Assembly: GCA_015179125.1 (NCBI GenBank)
Contig: WHVA01000395.1
Coordinates: 1 to 64,000 of the forward strand
Length of the DNA: 64,000 nt
Origin: Gautieria morchelliformis
Lineage: Eukaryota > Basidiomycota > Agaricomycetes > Gomphales > Gomphaceae
Direction of reading: 5' to 3'
Shown here: in pieces, positions 53,514 to 64,000 of the stretch
Layout of the letters: each line of letters opens with the position of its first letter
How positions within the stretch are numbered: the stretch's first letter is position 1
Notes under the pieces: model-generated
What the model saw: the letters and a program-made list of their open reading frames with translations, nothing else
The model's database searches: none
Told to the model about the DNA's origin: nothing
Position numbers and translations under genes: made by a program

Positions 53514-56500
53514 GATGGCGGGTGCCAAATGTTGTCCCTGGCTGCACAGCTTAGTATAATACGGGCTCGCTGACATTGGGGGTCCTTAGACTTTTCTCTT
53601 TGGATTTCCCCTTGTCAGGTGAGAATCCCCTTCCTTGTATACTCTGTTCATTTATACATACTTTGGATTTCCCCTTGTCAGTTGTGTGGTAGTGTGATCT
53701 CCACAACCAGCCAGGGTTGCCCTTACAGCAGAAAAGTCTCTTCCCTAGAGGACCGGCAGTATGACTGCGCGTTGCATTCGCCATAGGTGCGTTCGGAATC
53801 GGAGACAGTGACTCGGAGATCGCAACCTCTTCCGTGTACACGACATACGACAGCCCCTCTTCTTACGTCGAGCTCCCAACCCCGGAAATCCTGTCCCATA
53901 TTTCTCCTTCTGACATGGATCCGGATGATTGTCTTTGGAATATGGAGGAGGAATTGACGCGGAACCGGATGAAGACCGACGTGATTGAAACAGCCTTACA
54001 AGGCTAAGTTAGATATTCCACTAAGTGGTGGAAATGCAATGCTGGATGAGCCGGATTTTGGAAAAGCGGAAGTAGCGGAAGAGAGGATGTCCGCGAAGTT
54101 GGCAAAGGTCAAACCCGCAACTCCGGCGGACTTTGACGGAGATCGGGAGAAGGGACGCGCATTCTTCAACACGTGCAACATCTACTTCGCAATTGTCGGA
54201 GACCTCTTTCCGAACGACCAGGCTCGGATTCACTGGGCATTGTCCTTTTTCAAGTCGGACCGCACAGCCCGTTTTGCAAACAAGGTGATCCGACATGAAG
54301 CAAAGGGCAAGGGGAACTACTTCTGGGACTGGGACGCCTTCGAGAAAACATTTTCCGACCAGTTCTGCCCGAAAAATGAGCAGCTCACAGCCCTTACGAA
54401 GCTCGAGGGGACCAGCTGGTACCAGGCCAAGGATCCAGTCGATGACTACATTGATCGCTTCCAGGAGCTCATTGACCTTGCGGAGTATGACGACGACAAG
54501 ACAATTGTCATCAAATTCCAACGAGGGCTTGATCCAACACTCCAGAACCAAGTCGCGCTGCTTGGGGATGGAGCTCCGGATTTCGATGACCCGGAAGGGT
54601 GGTACCAAGCTGCGCGGAGGGTGTCCCGAAACAGGGAAGCAAATGAGGCCTTCGTGGAGACAAACCGGAACATGACATGCAGTTCCGCTCGTCCTACTCC
54701 ACCTGTGCCAAAACCTGGAAGTGCATTCATTCCCACACGGAAAATATTTCCAACAGTTGCTCCGCCTGCTCCTATTAGGAACTCTAGCCCCCCTCCCTCG
54801 AAGAGTGGCCCTGCCCCGATGGATGTTGACCGCATGCGTGGAAAAGGTCACAGAACCATCACCTGCTTCCGATGCCGACAACCAGGCCACTATGCCCGCA
54901 AGTGCCCCCAAGCCTTTGACATCCGGCTTATGACCACAGAGGAGAAACTCGAGCTCCTTCCAGAGTTCCTCGCACTCGCAGACATAAGCGGAGTGCCCAC
55001 TGCGGAAGGGTTTTCCGAAAATGCGGAACATGGCGCATTGGAAGTGGAAGATGCGTCGGATTTTGTGACGTGCAGTGGGTGAGATGTGTGCCCCTGCTGC
55101 CTGTACATAACTGGTTTGCCTGTCTTGAAGTAGAGAATGAAAAGCCCCCACCCCCCTCACTTCGTACAGACCCACCGGATAAAGTCACACAAAAACCGAA
55201 TCTGACACCCAGTCCATCCTGCATCTGCCATTGGGAGAGATGCCTCCCAAAGTGCTATGTTGTTGCTGCCACCCCTGGCCCCAAGTCACTAGTCATTAAG
55301 GTGGAGATCCAGACGACAGATACGGCGGAAGTCAAATCCGGACCTGCCCTTGTTGATTGCGGGGCCACTGGTCAGTTTATAGACCGGGACTATGTGGAAC
55401 GGAACTGACTGACCACGCGAAAGTTGCAACATGCAATCCCGGTGTTCAATGTGGATGGAAGCCCCAATGAGGCAGGGTCCACCACCGAGATAGTAGACAC
55501 AATTCTCTGCTATGATGGACACACAGAACGCACTTCCTTTGCAGTCACCAGCCTGGGGAAGCAAGACATCATCCTCAGGTTTACCTGGCTTCAGGAGCAC
55601 AACCTGGAGTTCAATTGGCAGACTCGAAAGGTGCTGATGAGTCGATGCCCAGCCAAGTGTCACATGTGCCGGGCAGAAGTGCGGAAGGAGCGCCAGGAGC
55701 AGCGGAAGACCGAACGGCTCATACAGACATGTCGTTCTGGCCCCCATCCACTGCTTGCAGAAGAAGACTTGGAAACGGAATTTGAACCGGCTCCCACTTC
55801 CAATCCCGATTCCGATTCCTACTCTGACGTCATCCGACTCGGCCCGGAAGACACTCTGGCAGAGGGGGAGCGCTTGCTGTACGTAAACCTTCCACCGGAA
55901 GCGGAACACATCCAGGCCACTGGAAATATTTCGCAACGCCTTGCTGAAGCCTCCAGGAAGCATGATAAAGTGGAGGTGGAAATTCCGGAGGACCTGCGGG
56001 AGTTCAAGGACGTCTTTGCCAAGGAGTCATTTGATGCCCTGCCTCCACGGAAGCTGTGGGACCATGCCATCGAGTTGGAGCCTGGGTCAAAGCCCACCAA
56101 CTGCAAGGTCTACCCGCTGTCACCCAAGGAGCAGGTAGAGCTTGATGCATTCCTTGCGGAAAACCTCCGTACAGGGAGGATCCGCCCCTCTAAGTCACCC
56201 ATGGCATCTCCGGTGTTCTTCATCAAGAAGAAGGATGGCTCACTCAGACTTGTGCAGGATTACCGGGCCTTGAATGCGATCACCATCAAGAACCGGTACC
56301 TCATTCCACTCATTTCCGAACTGATCACAAATCCGCGGGGAAAGGTACTTCACTAAGCTGGATGTCCGCTGGGGCTTCAATAATGTTTGGATCTGGGAGG
56401 GAGATGAGTGGAAGGCCGCATTCCGCACCAACCGAGGACTCTTTGAGCCACAGGTCATGTTCTTTGGCCTCACCAACAGTCCTGCCACATTCCAGACGAT

Positions 56501-56938
56501 GATGAATGACATCTTCCGTGACATGATAGCAAAAGGGGTTGTCTGTGTCTACCTCGATGACATCCTCATCTTCACAAAAACAATGTCGGAACATCGGGAG
56601 GTTGTGCGGAGAGTGTTGGAGCGGCTCCGGGAGTACAACCTGTGTCTCAAGCCGGAAAAGTGTGAATTTGAGCGGATGCGGATAGAGTACCTTGGGGTGA
56701 TTGTGTCGGAAGTAAAGGTGGAAATGGACCCGGTCAAAGTTTCCGGTGTATCGGATTGGCCTGTGCTGCAGAACAAGAAGGAGGTCCAGTCTTTCATTGG
56801 GTTTTTCCATTTCTACCGGCGGTTCATCAAGGACTTCTCCTGCCACGCCCGTGCCCTCTTCGACCTCACCAAGAAGGAGGTTGGGTAGTGGTGGGGAGAG
56901 CCGGAACAAGCCTCCTTTGACAAACTCAAGGAGCTGAT

Positions 56939-58180
56939 TGTCAAGATTGGTTTTTAGGCGTTAATATCGTGTATTAGTGAACACAGCGAATGCCCGAATA
57001 GCTTGTGCAAATAGGTATGCCATTCAGCGAATACGTGAACCAATGAATGTTCACAAGATAAGAGGGTTTCCCGAACGGGGCTCGCCCTATCTACAGTCGT
57101 AGCGAAATGGCCCGTGGCACTTGACGATGTAACGTGCAAGGTGTCACGGAAGAGCTGTCTAAGTAGCGACAATCCCTTCGCCAACAGCACAGAAAATAGT
57201 TCGAAGGCTAAGGTAACGAAGATGAAGTATGAGAACTCACCAGTGATGCCTAAGTCCTCTGCTGGTTGAAGATAGAAATCTCCAAGAGAAGGCTTAAGAC
57301 GATGATCACAGCGAGGTCAAGTTTGCACAAGATGGACGACGTACGATAATTGAACTGGGGAATATACATGCGAATGCAAACTACTTATATCGAATGCTCG
57401 TAAGGTATCAGCGAATAGGAAAGAGGCCATCATGAGTCAGGGTTGGATAGGGGTGCGCAGTCATGATACAACATAGATGAAATAAACATACAATAGAGTG
57501 AGATAAGAGGGCGAACATGAAACGACGGAGAGTAAAGGTGGTGAAGGCACCTATGTACGAAACCATGTCTTGGGACCCGCATATACACCACCCTGCACGG
57601 ACTCTTCGTCTACTGGGTTGATCCCACACGACCTACGGGTAGGACGCCCCGCGAATGCACCCTGCTCATATGAACACCAAAAAGGGGGTTGGATCGAGAA
57701 GCTGATGGAGCTACTGATGAGCCATCATGCCGGGTAGGGATGTTGATCTGATTTGATGGTGTGCCTGCTGGCGAATGATGCGAGCAGCGAATGGCTGTTC
57801 GGCGAAATGCGAGGAAGGGCAAATGGAGATGATGGAGGGGAGGAGTGGTCGAGGTGGAGGGCGAAGCCGAGCGAACACGGAGGAGGAGTGGCGAAAGGTG
57901 AAATGGGGGTAACAAGGTGCAGGAAATACCCAAGTCATGATAATCCAATTATCAGAACACCATTGAAAGAGGGTTGAACAGAGGAGGTAATAGGCCCAGT
58001 GATGACTGCCAAGTCAGCCCAAAGACGTCGATCGTGCGTTGACGGCGTGGCTATAATAATTGGCACGAACAGTGAGAATCGGTTGCCGAACACGGCAATG
58101 GCGATCGGAACGAACACAGAGGTGGAGTGGGAAATGGGAGAACAGAGCGTCTGAGTATGAGAAATAAACACGTCATGACA
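56939..58180 (-). mobile_element. LTR-like insertion (1,242 bp) nested in the Gypsy pol region
   Basis: Begins TGTCAAGATTGG and ends GTCATGACA. The flanks are CTGAT at 56934-56938 and 58181-58185, a perfect 5-bp target duplication. It interrupts the Gypsy RT/RNase H region. No coding potential, so a solo LTR is the best reading. A GATATAAG box on the minus strand near 57390 suggests minus orientation. Confidence 0.82.
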
Positions 58181-60650
58181 CTGATCACTTCTGCCCCAGT
58201 CCTGATCTTTTTTGACGACTCTCGCCCTTATCGAGTCGAGGCGGATTCTTCCGACACAGCTACCGGAGCGGTCTTGTCACAGCAGTCATTGGAAGATGGT
58301 GGGGGGTGGCATCCGATTGCCTTCTTCTCTAAAAGCCTTAGTCCGGTCGAGCAGAATTATGAGATCCACGACAAGGAGATGCTGGCAATCATCCGAGCGC
58401 TAGAGGAGTGGTGACACTTCCTCGAGGGTGCTCTATGCCCAGTTGAGATCTGGACAGACCACAAGAACCTCGAGTACTTCCGCATGTCTAAGAAGTTGAA
58501 CCGACGACAAGCCCGGTGGTCCCTACACCTGTCCCGGTCCGACTTCATGCTCCACCACTGCCCCAGCCGCACCATGGGCAAGCCCAATGCCCTATCCCGC
58601 TGTGCGGATCATGGAAGTGGAAGTGGGGACAACGCTGATATGACACTGCTCCGCCCAAGTCTCTTTGCAATCCGCGCCCTCGAAGGAGTGACTGCAGTTG
58701 GGGTGGAAGCGGAAATGCTCCGGGACATCCGGAGGCAGTACTGGAATGGAGAGAAGGAGGAGTTGGTGGTGAAAGTGGCGGAAGAACTTCGGAAAGGGCA
58801 CTCACGGTCTGTATGGGCAGCGGAATGGTCGGAACGTGATGGGCTGCTCCACTTCAGAGGCAAGGTCTATGTTCCAGGTGGGGCGGACCTCCGCTGCCGC
58901 TTTGTGTCCCAGCATCATGACACACGGGTCGCTGGGCATGCTGGCAGGTGGAAGACCCTGGACTTAGTGGCTCAGAACTACTGGTGGCCTCAGATGTCCC
59001 GCTACATTGGACAGCATGTGAAGACATGTGACCTTTGTCTCCGAACCAAAGCACAACGACATCCGCCCGTCGGAGAACTTGTTCCACTCCCGATTCCAGA
59101 ATCCCGCTGGGACACCATCAGTGTTGACTTCATCGTTGAACTCCCAGAGTCCCATGGCTATGACACGATCATGAATGTAATGGACTCAGTAAGCAAGGTG
59201 TCCCACTTCATTCCGATGCACGTGACGATCACAGCCCTTGGAACGGCCCGCCTGTTCCTTGCGCATGTCTGAAGTTGCATGGGCTCCCGAAGCAAGTCAT
59301 TTCTGACCGAGGTCCGCAGTTCATTGCGGAACTGACTTGGGAGCTCTACCGCCTGCTTGGCATAAAGCTGGCTCCCACCACAGCATACCATCCACAGGGT
59401 GATGGACAGACGAAACGGGTCAATCAGGAGTTGGAGCAATATCTCCGCCTCTTTGTCAATGAGAGGCAGGATGACTGGGATGAGTTACTTCCACTGGTGG
59501 AATTCCGATACAACAACCACATATATTCCGCCACACAACAGACTCCCTTCATGCTTGACTCCGGACCACACCCGCGGATGGGCTTCGAGCTGCACCAGGC
59601 AGAGTCCCGACTCGAGACCGTCAATGAGTTCCGAGACCGCATGGACTCCACCCTTTCGGAAGCCAAGTCGGCCCTTGCGAAGGCCAAGGATGACATGGCA
59701 AGGTACTACAACCAACGCTGGGTTCCTGCCCCGGAGTACCAAGTTGGAGACAAGGTGCATCTAGATGCAAGTGACATCCGCACCACATGCCCTTCGCAGA
59801 AGATTTCCCACCGCTACCTTGGGCCCTTCACAGTAATGTGGAGGGTTGGATGGAATGCATACCGCCTCCGACTTCCGATGTCCATGTCCCGCCTCCACCC
59901 CGTCTTCAACGTGGTGAAGTTACTCCCTGCGCTTGAGGACCCAATTCCAGGTCGGAAGGCTCGTCTGCCACCTCCACTGGAAATGGTAGATGGGGAAGAG
60001 CACTATGTGGTGGAATGGATCCTGGACAGCCGGTTTGTGCGAGGACGACTCCAATTCCTCGTGAAATGGGAAGGGTATGGGTATGAGGAGAATTCGTGGG
60101 TCCCAGAGCAAGATGTCTCTGCTCCGGACAAACTCTGCGAGTTCTATGGGACACACCCTGGCGCCCCTCGCCGAATCCGCTCACTGGCATTTCAATCTCT
60201 CGTGTCCCGTGCTTCGAGGACGCAGCACACTAGAGGGGGGGTGATGTCAGGGGACACCCTGTTTTCCATTCCCAGTTCCGACTCCATTTCTGACTCCGCT
60301 TCCGGTTCTGATTCCATCTCTGCCTCTGCTTTCGGAAATGATTCCGCTTCTGGGAGAACTTCCACCAGTTCTGTTCGCCTTGCCAGTTCCACTCCAATTT
60401 CCAACTTCCGCTCTCAGAGCGGAAATCAAGCGACTCGCATAATAGGTGGCATCAAGGGTTGATCAAGGGTCAGGGAGGTCAGGGGGATACAGGGTTGATG
60501 GCGGGTGCCAAATGTTGTCCCTGGCTGCACAGCTTAGTATAATACGGGCTCGCTGACATTGGGGGTCCTTAGACCTTTCTCTTTGGATTTCCCCTTGTCA
60601 GGTGAGAATCCCCTTCATTGTATACTGTGTTCATTTATACATACTTTGTT

Positions 60651-63188
60651 CGGCTGCTCGATGGCAGGCGCACCAGGCTCAAGTTTGATGACTTCATGTC
60701 AGAATGGGTACCACCAGACAATGGTATAGGACAGGGTGACCCCCTGTCCATGATCCTATATCTCTTCTATAATGCTGACTGACTAGACGTCGCCTCGGGA
60801 AAGGGCCAGACAGTGGTAGCATACGTGGACGACGCCAACCTCCTCTCCGAAGGCGACACGTACGAGGAGGCATACAATGGGCTGAGAGAGATGCTGTTAA
60901 AGGTAGGAGGGGCGAGGGAATGGACACTAACTCATCAGTTGCGATTTGAGAAATCCAAATTCGCCGTGGTCAGCTTCTCGCGCAAATGGGTCCCGGACCC
61001 CGCTCGACCTGGCAAAACCTTGCATGAACAGAGGCCTGACTTCATCTACAAGGATACAGTGATAAAACCGTCGTCGGCTCACAAATTTCTGGGAGTATAC
61101 CTGGACGAGGAGCTGCGATGGAGGACCCAATCAGAGAAGGCTGTCGTGAAAGCTGCTAAGTGGACGCTTCTGGCTCACAGATTAACTAAACCCTCCACAG
61201 GCGTCCGGGTGGCTTACATGAGGCAGTTGTACTGTGCAGTGGCTATACCCAAATTCGCCTACGCAGTGGACGTATGGTTCACGCCAATTCAAAGGGTGGA
61301 AGGCAGGAAAAGGGCGACTGGCTCTGTTGGCGTGGTACGTAAGCTAACGTCAATACAGCGGATGGCCACCATCACCATCACGGGGGCCATGCGCACCACT
61401 GCTAGCAACGTGCTAGAGGCCCACGCCAATGTCCAGCCAATCGAGCTCCTGTTGGCCGGTATCTGCTACAGAGCGGCCAGTTGGCTCGCAACCCTCCCTA
61501 AGACACACCACTACACCGCCAAACATGTGTGTGTGCTTGTCGACTAGTCAAGAGGCATCCCTCTCCGCTACACCAGCTATTTCACAGGTTCCACCTGACC
61601 CCAAACGACTTTCAGGAAATCGCACCCTTCATGCATGCACCCGACGCACCCAGGCTCTACACGACTGAGATTGCGGACTCCAGAGAGGAGTCAAAGGAGG
61701 CCACTGGGGATGATGTGGCGGACGCAAAGGTGTATGCGGATGGATCCGGGATCGACAACAGCGCCGGGGCGGCGGCATTGCAGTACAGGCTCGGGCCACT
61801 CACCAGACACACCACATACGAAGCCGAGGCAGTCGGGGTGGCACTGGCCCTTGAGCTACTAGGATGCGAGCGGAACATGACGTCGGTGACCATCCTGTTG
61901 GACAACCAGGGGGTGATACAAGCAGTCAGGAACATCTGGCCCCGATCGGCGCAGTACATCCTGGGCAAGGTCCACGACCTAGCGAACAAGATCGCGGCAC
62001 CCTCACGGTGTAGTAAGGTGGCGCTGAAGTTGATGTGGATCTCAGGTCACGATGAGGTTATTGGTAACAAGGAGGCTGACTCAGAGTGAAAAAAGCGGCA
62101 GCAGGAGAGGGCAGCCCGATAAGTACACTCCCTGCCTTCTTGAGATCTGACGAATTGCCATGCAGCCTGGCTGTGGCAAGGCAGGCATACAAAGTGGGCT
62201 CGTGACACACCTGGAGGGAACACTGGAAACAATCGCCACGCTATGCTCGGATGGCGAGAATAGATGACAGCCTCCCCTCGCGCACATATCTCAGCGACAC
62301 AGCAGGATTCACAAGGGCGCAACACAGTCTGATCACGCAGCTACGGACCGGACACACGCCGCTCAACAAACATATGCACCGCATCAAAAAAGCACCGTCC
62401 CCACTGTGCCCCACCTGTCACAAGGCAGATGAGACTACCCACGGGCCACCATTTTCTCGTAGACTGCCGCGCGCACGGACATGCACGATTCAGGCTGAGG
62501 AGGAGGCTGGGTAGGAAGGTGTCGTCCATCAAAGACCTGCTGGGAAAGCCAGATTCCATGGTAGCATTGCTTGATTATGTCGCTGCAACAGGGAGGATCA
62601 AGGGGACATTCAGTGATGTTTCGACACCGCCTTCTTGACTCATGAACAGAATGATCAGTCTGACAGATCTTCACCTCGATGCTGCCATAACGACACTGCA
62701 CTACTAGCTGCCTACCCATGGGACAAACCTATGCTTATGCCTACTCCAAATCATCACACACCACACCTCCACAACCCCACTCAGCTCGTGCAGCGGCGTG
62801 ATTCGACTCGGCGTAGCAAGACCATGAAGACCCCCCGGATCTTTATTTTCTTTGACTGCGGCGCTCCTTCTCGTCGTGCTAGCCTGCTTATGCGGCTGAG
62901 CACTTACGAAGTCAGACTACCATCATCAGCAAACAACCAAGAGTACAGGAGGAGTACTTGCCTCACGAGAGGGGGGCAGTAAACAGCTCGAGGAGCCGGG
63001 CCGGCGGGGGGAGTAGGACCCGTCGTCGGTGCAACTGCTAACTGGAGGACGCAGTGGGTTAGGGAGTCCCAGGGAGCGAGGGGAAAGGCCCACCCATTTT
63101 TAAGTACAGCGCATGTAGCGACCACCATAGGCCAAGCCTGAGGTCGAATAAAATGATAAATAAAAATAAAAATAAAAAATAATTAAAT
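60651..63188 (+). mobile_element. 5'-truncated LINE with reverse transcriptase and RNase H (Tad1-like)
   Basis: Starts inside the RT domain (RRTRLKFDDF, GIGQGDPLSMILY, catalytic AYVDDANLL). It continues through the thumb region and RNase H (VYADGSGIDNSAGAAA, TTYEAEAVGVALALE, DNQGVIQAV, WISGHDEVIGNKEAD) to a Cys/His tail (CPTCHKADETTHHF). The 3' UTR ends in an A-rich TAAAAATAAAAA tail to about 63188. It is inactive: TGA at 60780-60782, a frameshift near 61540, another near 62087, TGA at 62203-62205 and a frameshift near 62450. It abuts the Gypsy 3' LTR at 60650. Clade assignment by domain order is an inference. Confidence 0.85.
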
Positions 63189-63525
63189 AATGTGGCAAAG
63201 ATCAGCTGTTGAGCAAGCTTGGTGTTGGAAACTTAGAGAAGAGTATTCAGTTACTCTTGGAGGGTGAGAATTGTATGTTTGCCTTGAGTAGCATCCACTC
63301 ATAATACATCCAGCATGATTGCTGCTGAATGGCCCATGGCATATGTCGTTGGTATAACACAAACGCAGCCTCCGGTCAACGATCTCTGTGATTATTATTT
63401 CCTTTGTCGTATTCCCTTGTGCTAACTTACCCTTTTTTTACTAGTTCCGCGTATGACACCCATTCCCCGCAATAGGCACGAGAAAGTACAGGAAGCCGCG
63501 ACCAACCGAATCGGGCACATAGTGT
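63189..63525. other. Intergenic between LINE tail and SF3B1-like fragment
   Basis: No gene or repeat recognised. Confidence 0.4.
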
Positions 63526-63793
63526 ATGATCAAAACAGTTATCCCGGCCATTTACATTCATTCATTTGTCCCAACATGCGAGTGGATGCATAGCTGCTTT
63601 GAGCTTCTTGATCTCCTCAAGGCACATAAGAAGGGTATTCGGCGAGCCGTGGTCAACTCATTTGGATACATCGCCAAAATGTTGGGTCCTCAGGGATCTG
63701 CTTTCCGTACTGTTGACGACTTCAAGAACGAGAGTCGCGTACGCAGTACTGTTACTAATCATTGCGGGGACCTGTAGACGTGAGATTACCTGA
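63526..63793 (+). pseudogene. Decayed fragment of splicing factor SF3B1/Hsh155-like gene
   Basis: [20 protein letters not shown] followed by [11 protein letters not shown] closely matches the HEAT-repeat region of SF3B1 that I know as [20 protein letters not shown]. After GPQ the similarity continues only in another frame ([18 protein letters not shown]), so there is a frameshift near 63690, and no further SF3B1 sequence follows. SF3B1 is essential and normally single-copy, so this is a dead duplicate fragment. Confidence 0.6.
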
Positions 63794-64000
63794 TTTAAAC
63801 TTTGGCGGCCTAGATGTGGAGTATGATGCGGAGTCTCAGACACAGAAGCATTTTTGTGGTCCAACAAGGCCGTCACGTGTCTCCCCGTGCGGCAATCAGA
63901 GCAGTCGGGGAATAACAAGTAAATCTCACCATACATACCCATTTGGCGATGGGCGTTGTTTGCTTGTGGCTGTCGACCCAATTCAAACGAGCGTCAGAGC
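63794..64000. other. Window end, no gene recognised
   Basis: Nothing supported. A gene continuing beyond the window cannot be judged. Confidence 0.4.

Larger units (their letters stand above)
53003..60650 (+). mobile_element. Gypsy LTR retrotransposon, chromovirus type, broken
   Basis: LTRs begin TGTCAGGGGACACC at 53003 and 60245. The 3' copy is cut short at about 60650 by the LINE, and a G-rich polypurine tract precedes it. Internal parts in order: Gag (about 53985-55080) with a zinc knuckle CFRCRQPGHYARKC; a protease region near 55350; reverse transcriptase (VYLDDILIFTK); RNase H (FFDDSRPYRVEADSSDTATG); an H2C2 integrase (HHDTRVAGH, CDLCLRTK); and a C-terminal chromodomain (FLVKWEGYGYEENSWVPE). 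This order with a chromodomain marks a chromovirus. It is broken in several places, apart from two nested insertions. The LTRs differ at several per cent of sites by eye, so it is much older than the Copia element. Confidence 0.9.

Noticed and set aside
1-64000. CRISPR arrays, bacterial operons or ribosome-binding sites
   Set aside because: The DNA is spliceosomal-intron-rich eukaryotic sequence. The only regular repeat arrays are coding TPR units.

Overview
The window reads as nuclear DNA of a basidiomycete fungus, most likely a wood- or litter-decaying Agaricomycete. The evidence is genes cut by many 45-60 nt spliceosomal introns, a secreted class II (manganese) peroxidase, two laccases, a CBM19-type Ser/Thr-rich secreted protein, a multi-cupredoxin serine-rich protein, a fungal P450, a DHA2-type MFS transporter, TPR-CHAT proteins and abundant Gypsy, Copia and LINE retroelements. 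I do not name a species. A class II peroxidase argues against early-diverging lineages thought to lack them (family knowledge, not tested here).

Layout. 0.8-3.3 kb: a two-exon gene of unknown function (-) and a CBM19-like secreted protein (+). 3.6-10.1 kb: first giant TPR-CHAT gene (+), about 2,073 aa, with 30 in-register 45-residue repeats. 10.2-16.3 kb: a transposon graveyard holding a Gypsy 5' fragment, a solo LTR with a perfect target duplication, a rearranged DNA transposon whose transposase ends in a chromodomain, and an inverted Gypsy LTR. 17-18.2 kb: a short manganese peroxidase (-). 19.6-20.7 kb: a TIR element of the MITE type and a decayed peptidase fragment. 21-23.8 kb: an MFS efflux pump (-) with one apparent frameshift. 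25-26.7 kb: a P450 (+). 28.4-30.2 kb: a three-domain cupredoxin gene (-) with an internal tandem duplication. 31.5-39.6 kb: two tandem segments of about 3.5 kb, each with a laccase gene (-), separated by a 727-bp inverted-repeat element. 39.8-44.3 kb: a very young, whole-looking Copia element with identical LTRs. 46.9-52.8 kb: second TPR-CHAT gene (+), about 1,885 aa, 27 in-register repeats. 53-63.2 kb: a broken chromodomain Gypsy element carrying two further LTR insertions, abutted by a 5'-truncated LINE. 63.5 kb: a decayed fragment resembling the splicing factor SF3B1.

How the parts fit. Laccases, peroxidase, cupredoxin, MFS pump and P450 are typical extracellular-oxidation and detoxification functions, but nothing shows that they form one cluster. 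The most striking content is the pair of TPR-CHAT genes. Their CHAT ends are almost identical, including introns and 3' flank, and both keep the His/Cys pair. Their TPR arrays are each internally homogeneous but differ from one another in consensus, repeat number and higher-order duplications. This pattern resembles the rapidly evolving repeat sensors of fungal recognition proteins, so an immune or self/non-self role is a reasonable but unproven hypothesis.

All splice sites were read by eye from GT-AG (rarely GC-AG) signals and reading-frame continuity. Product names rest on motif recognition, not on searches.
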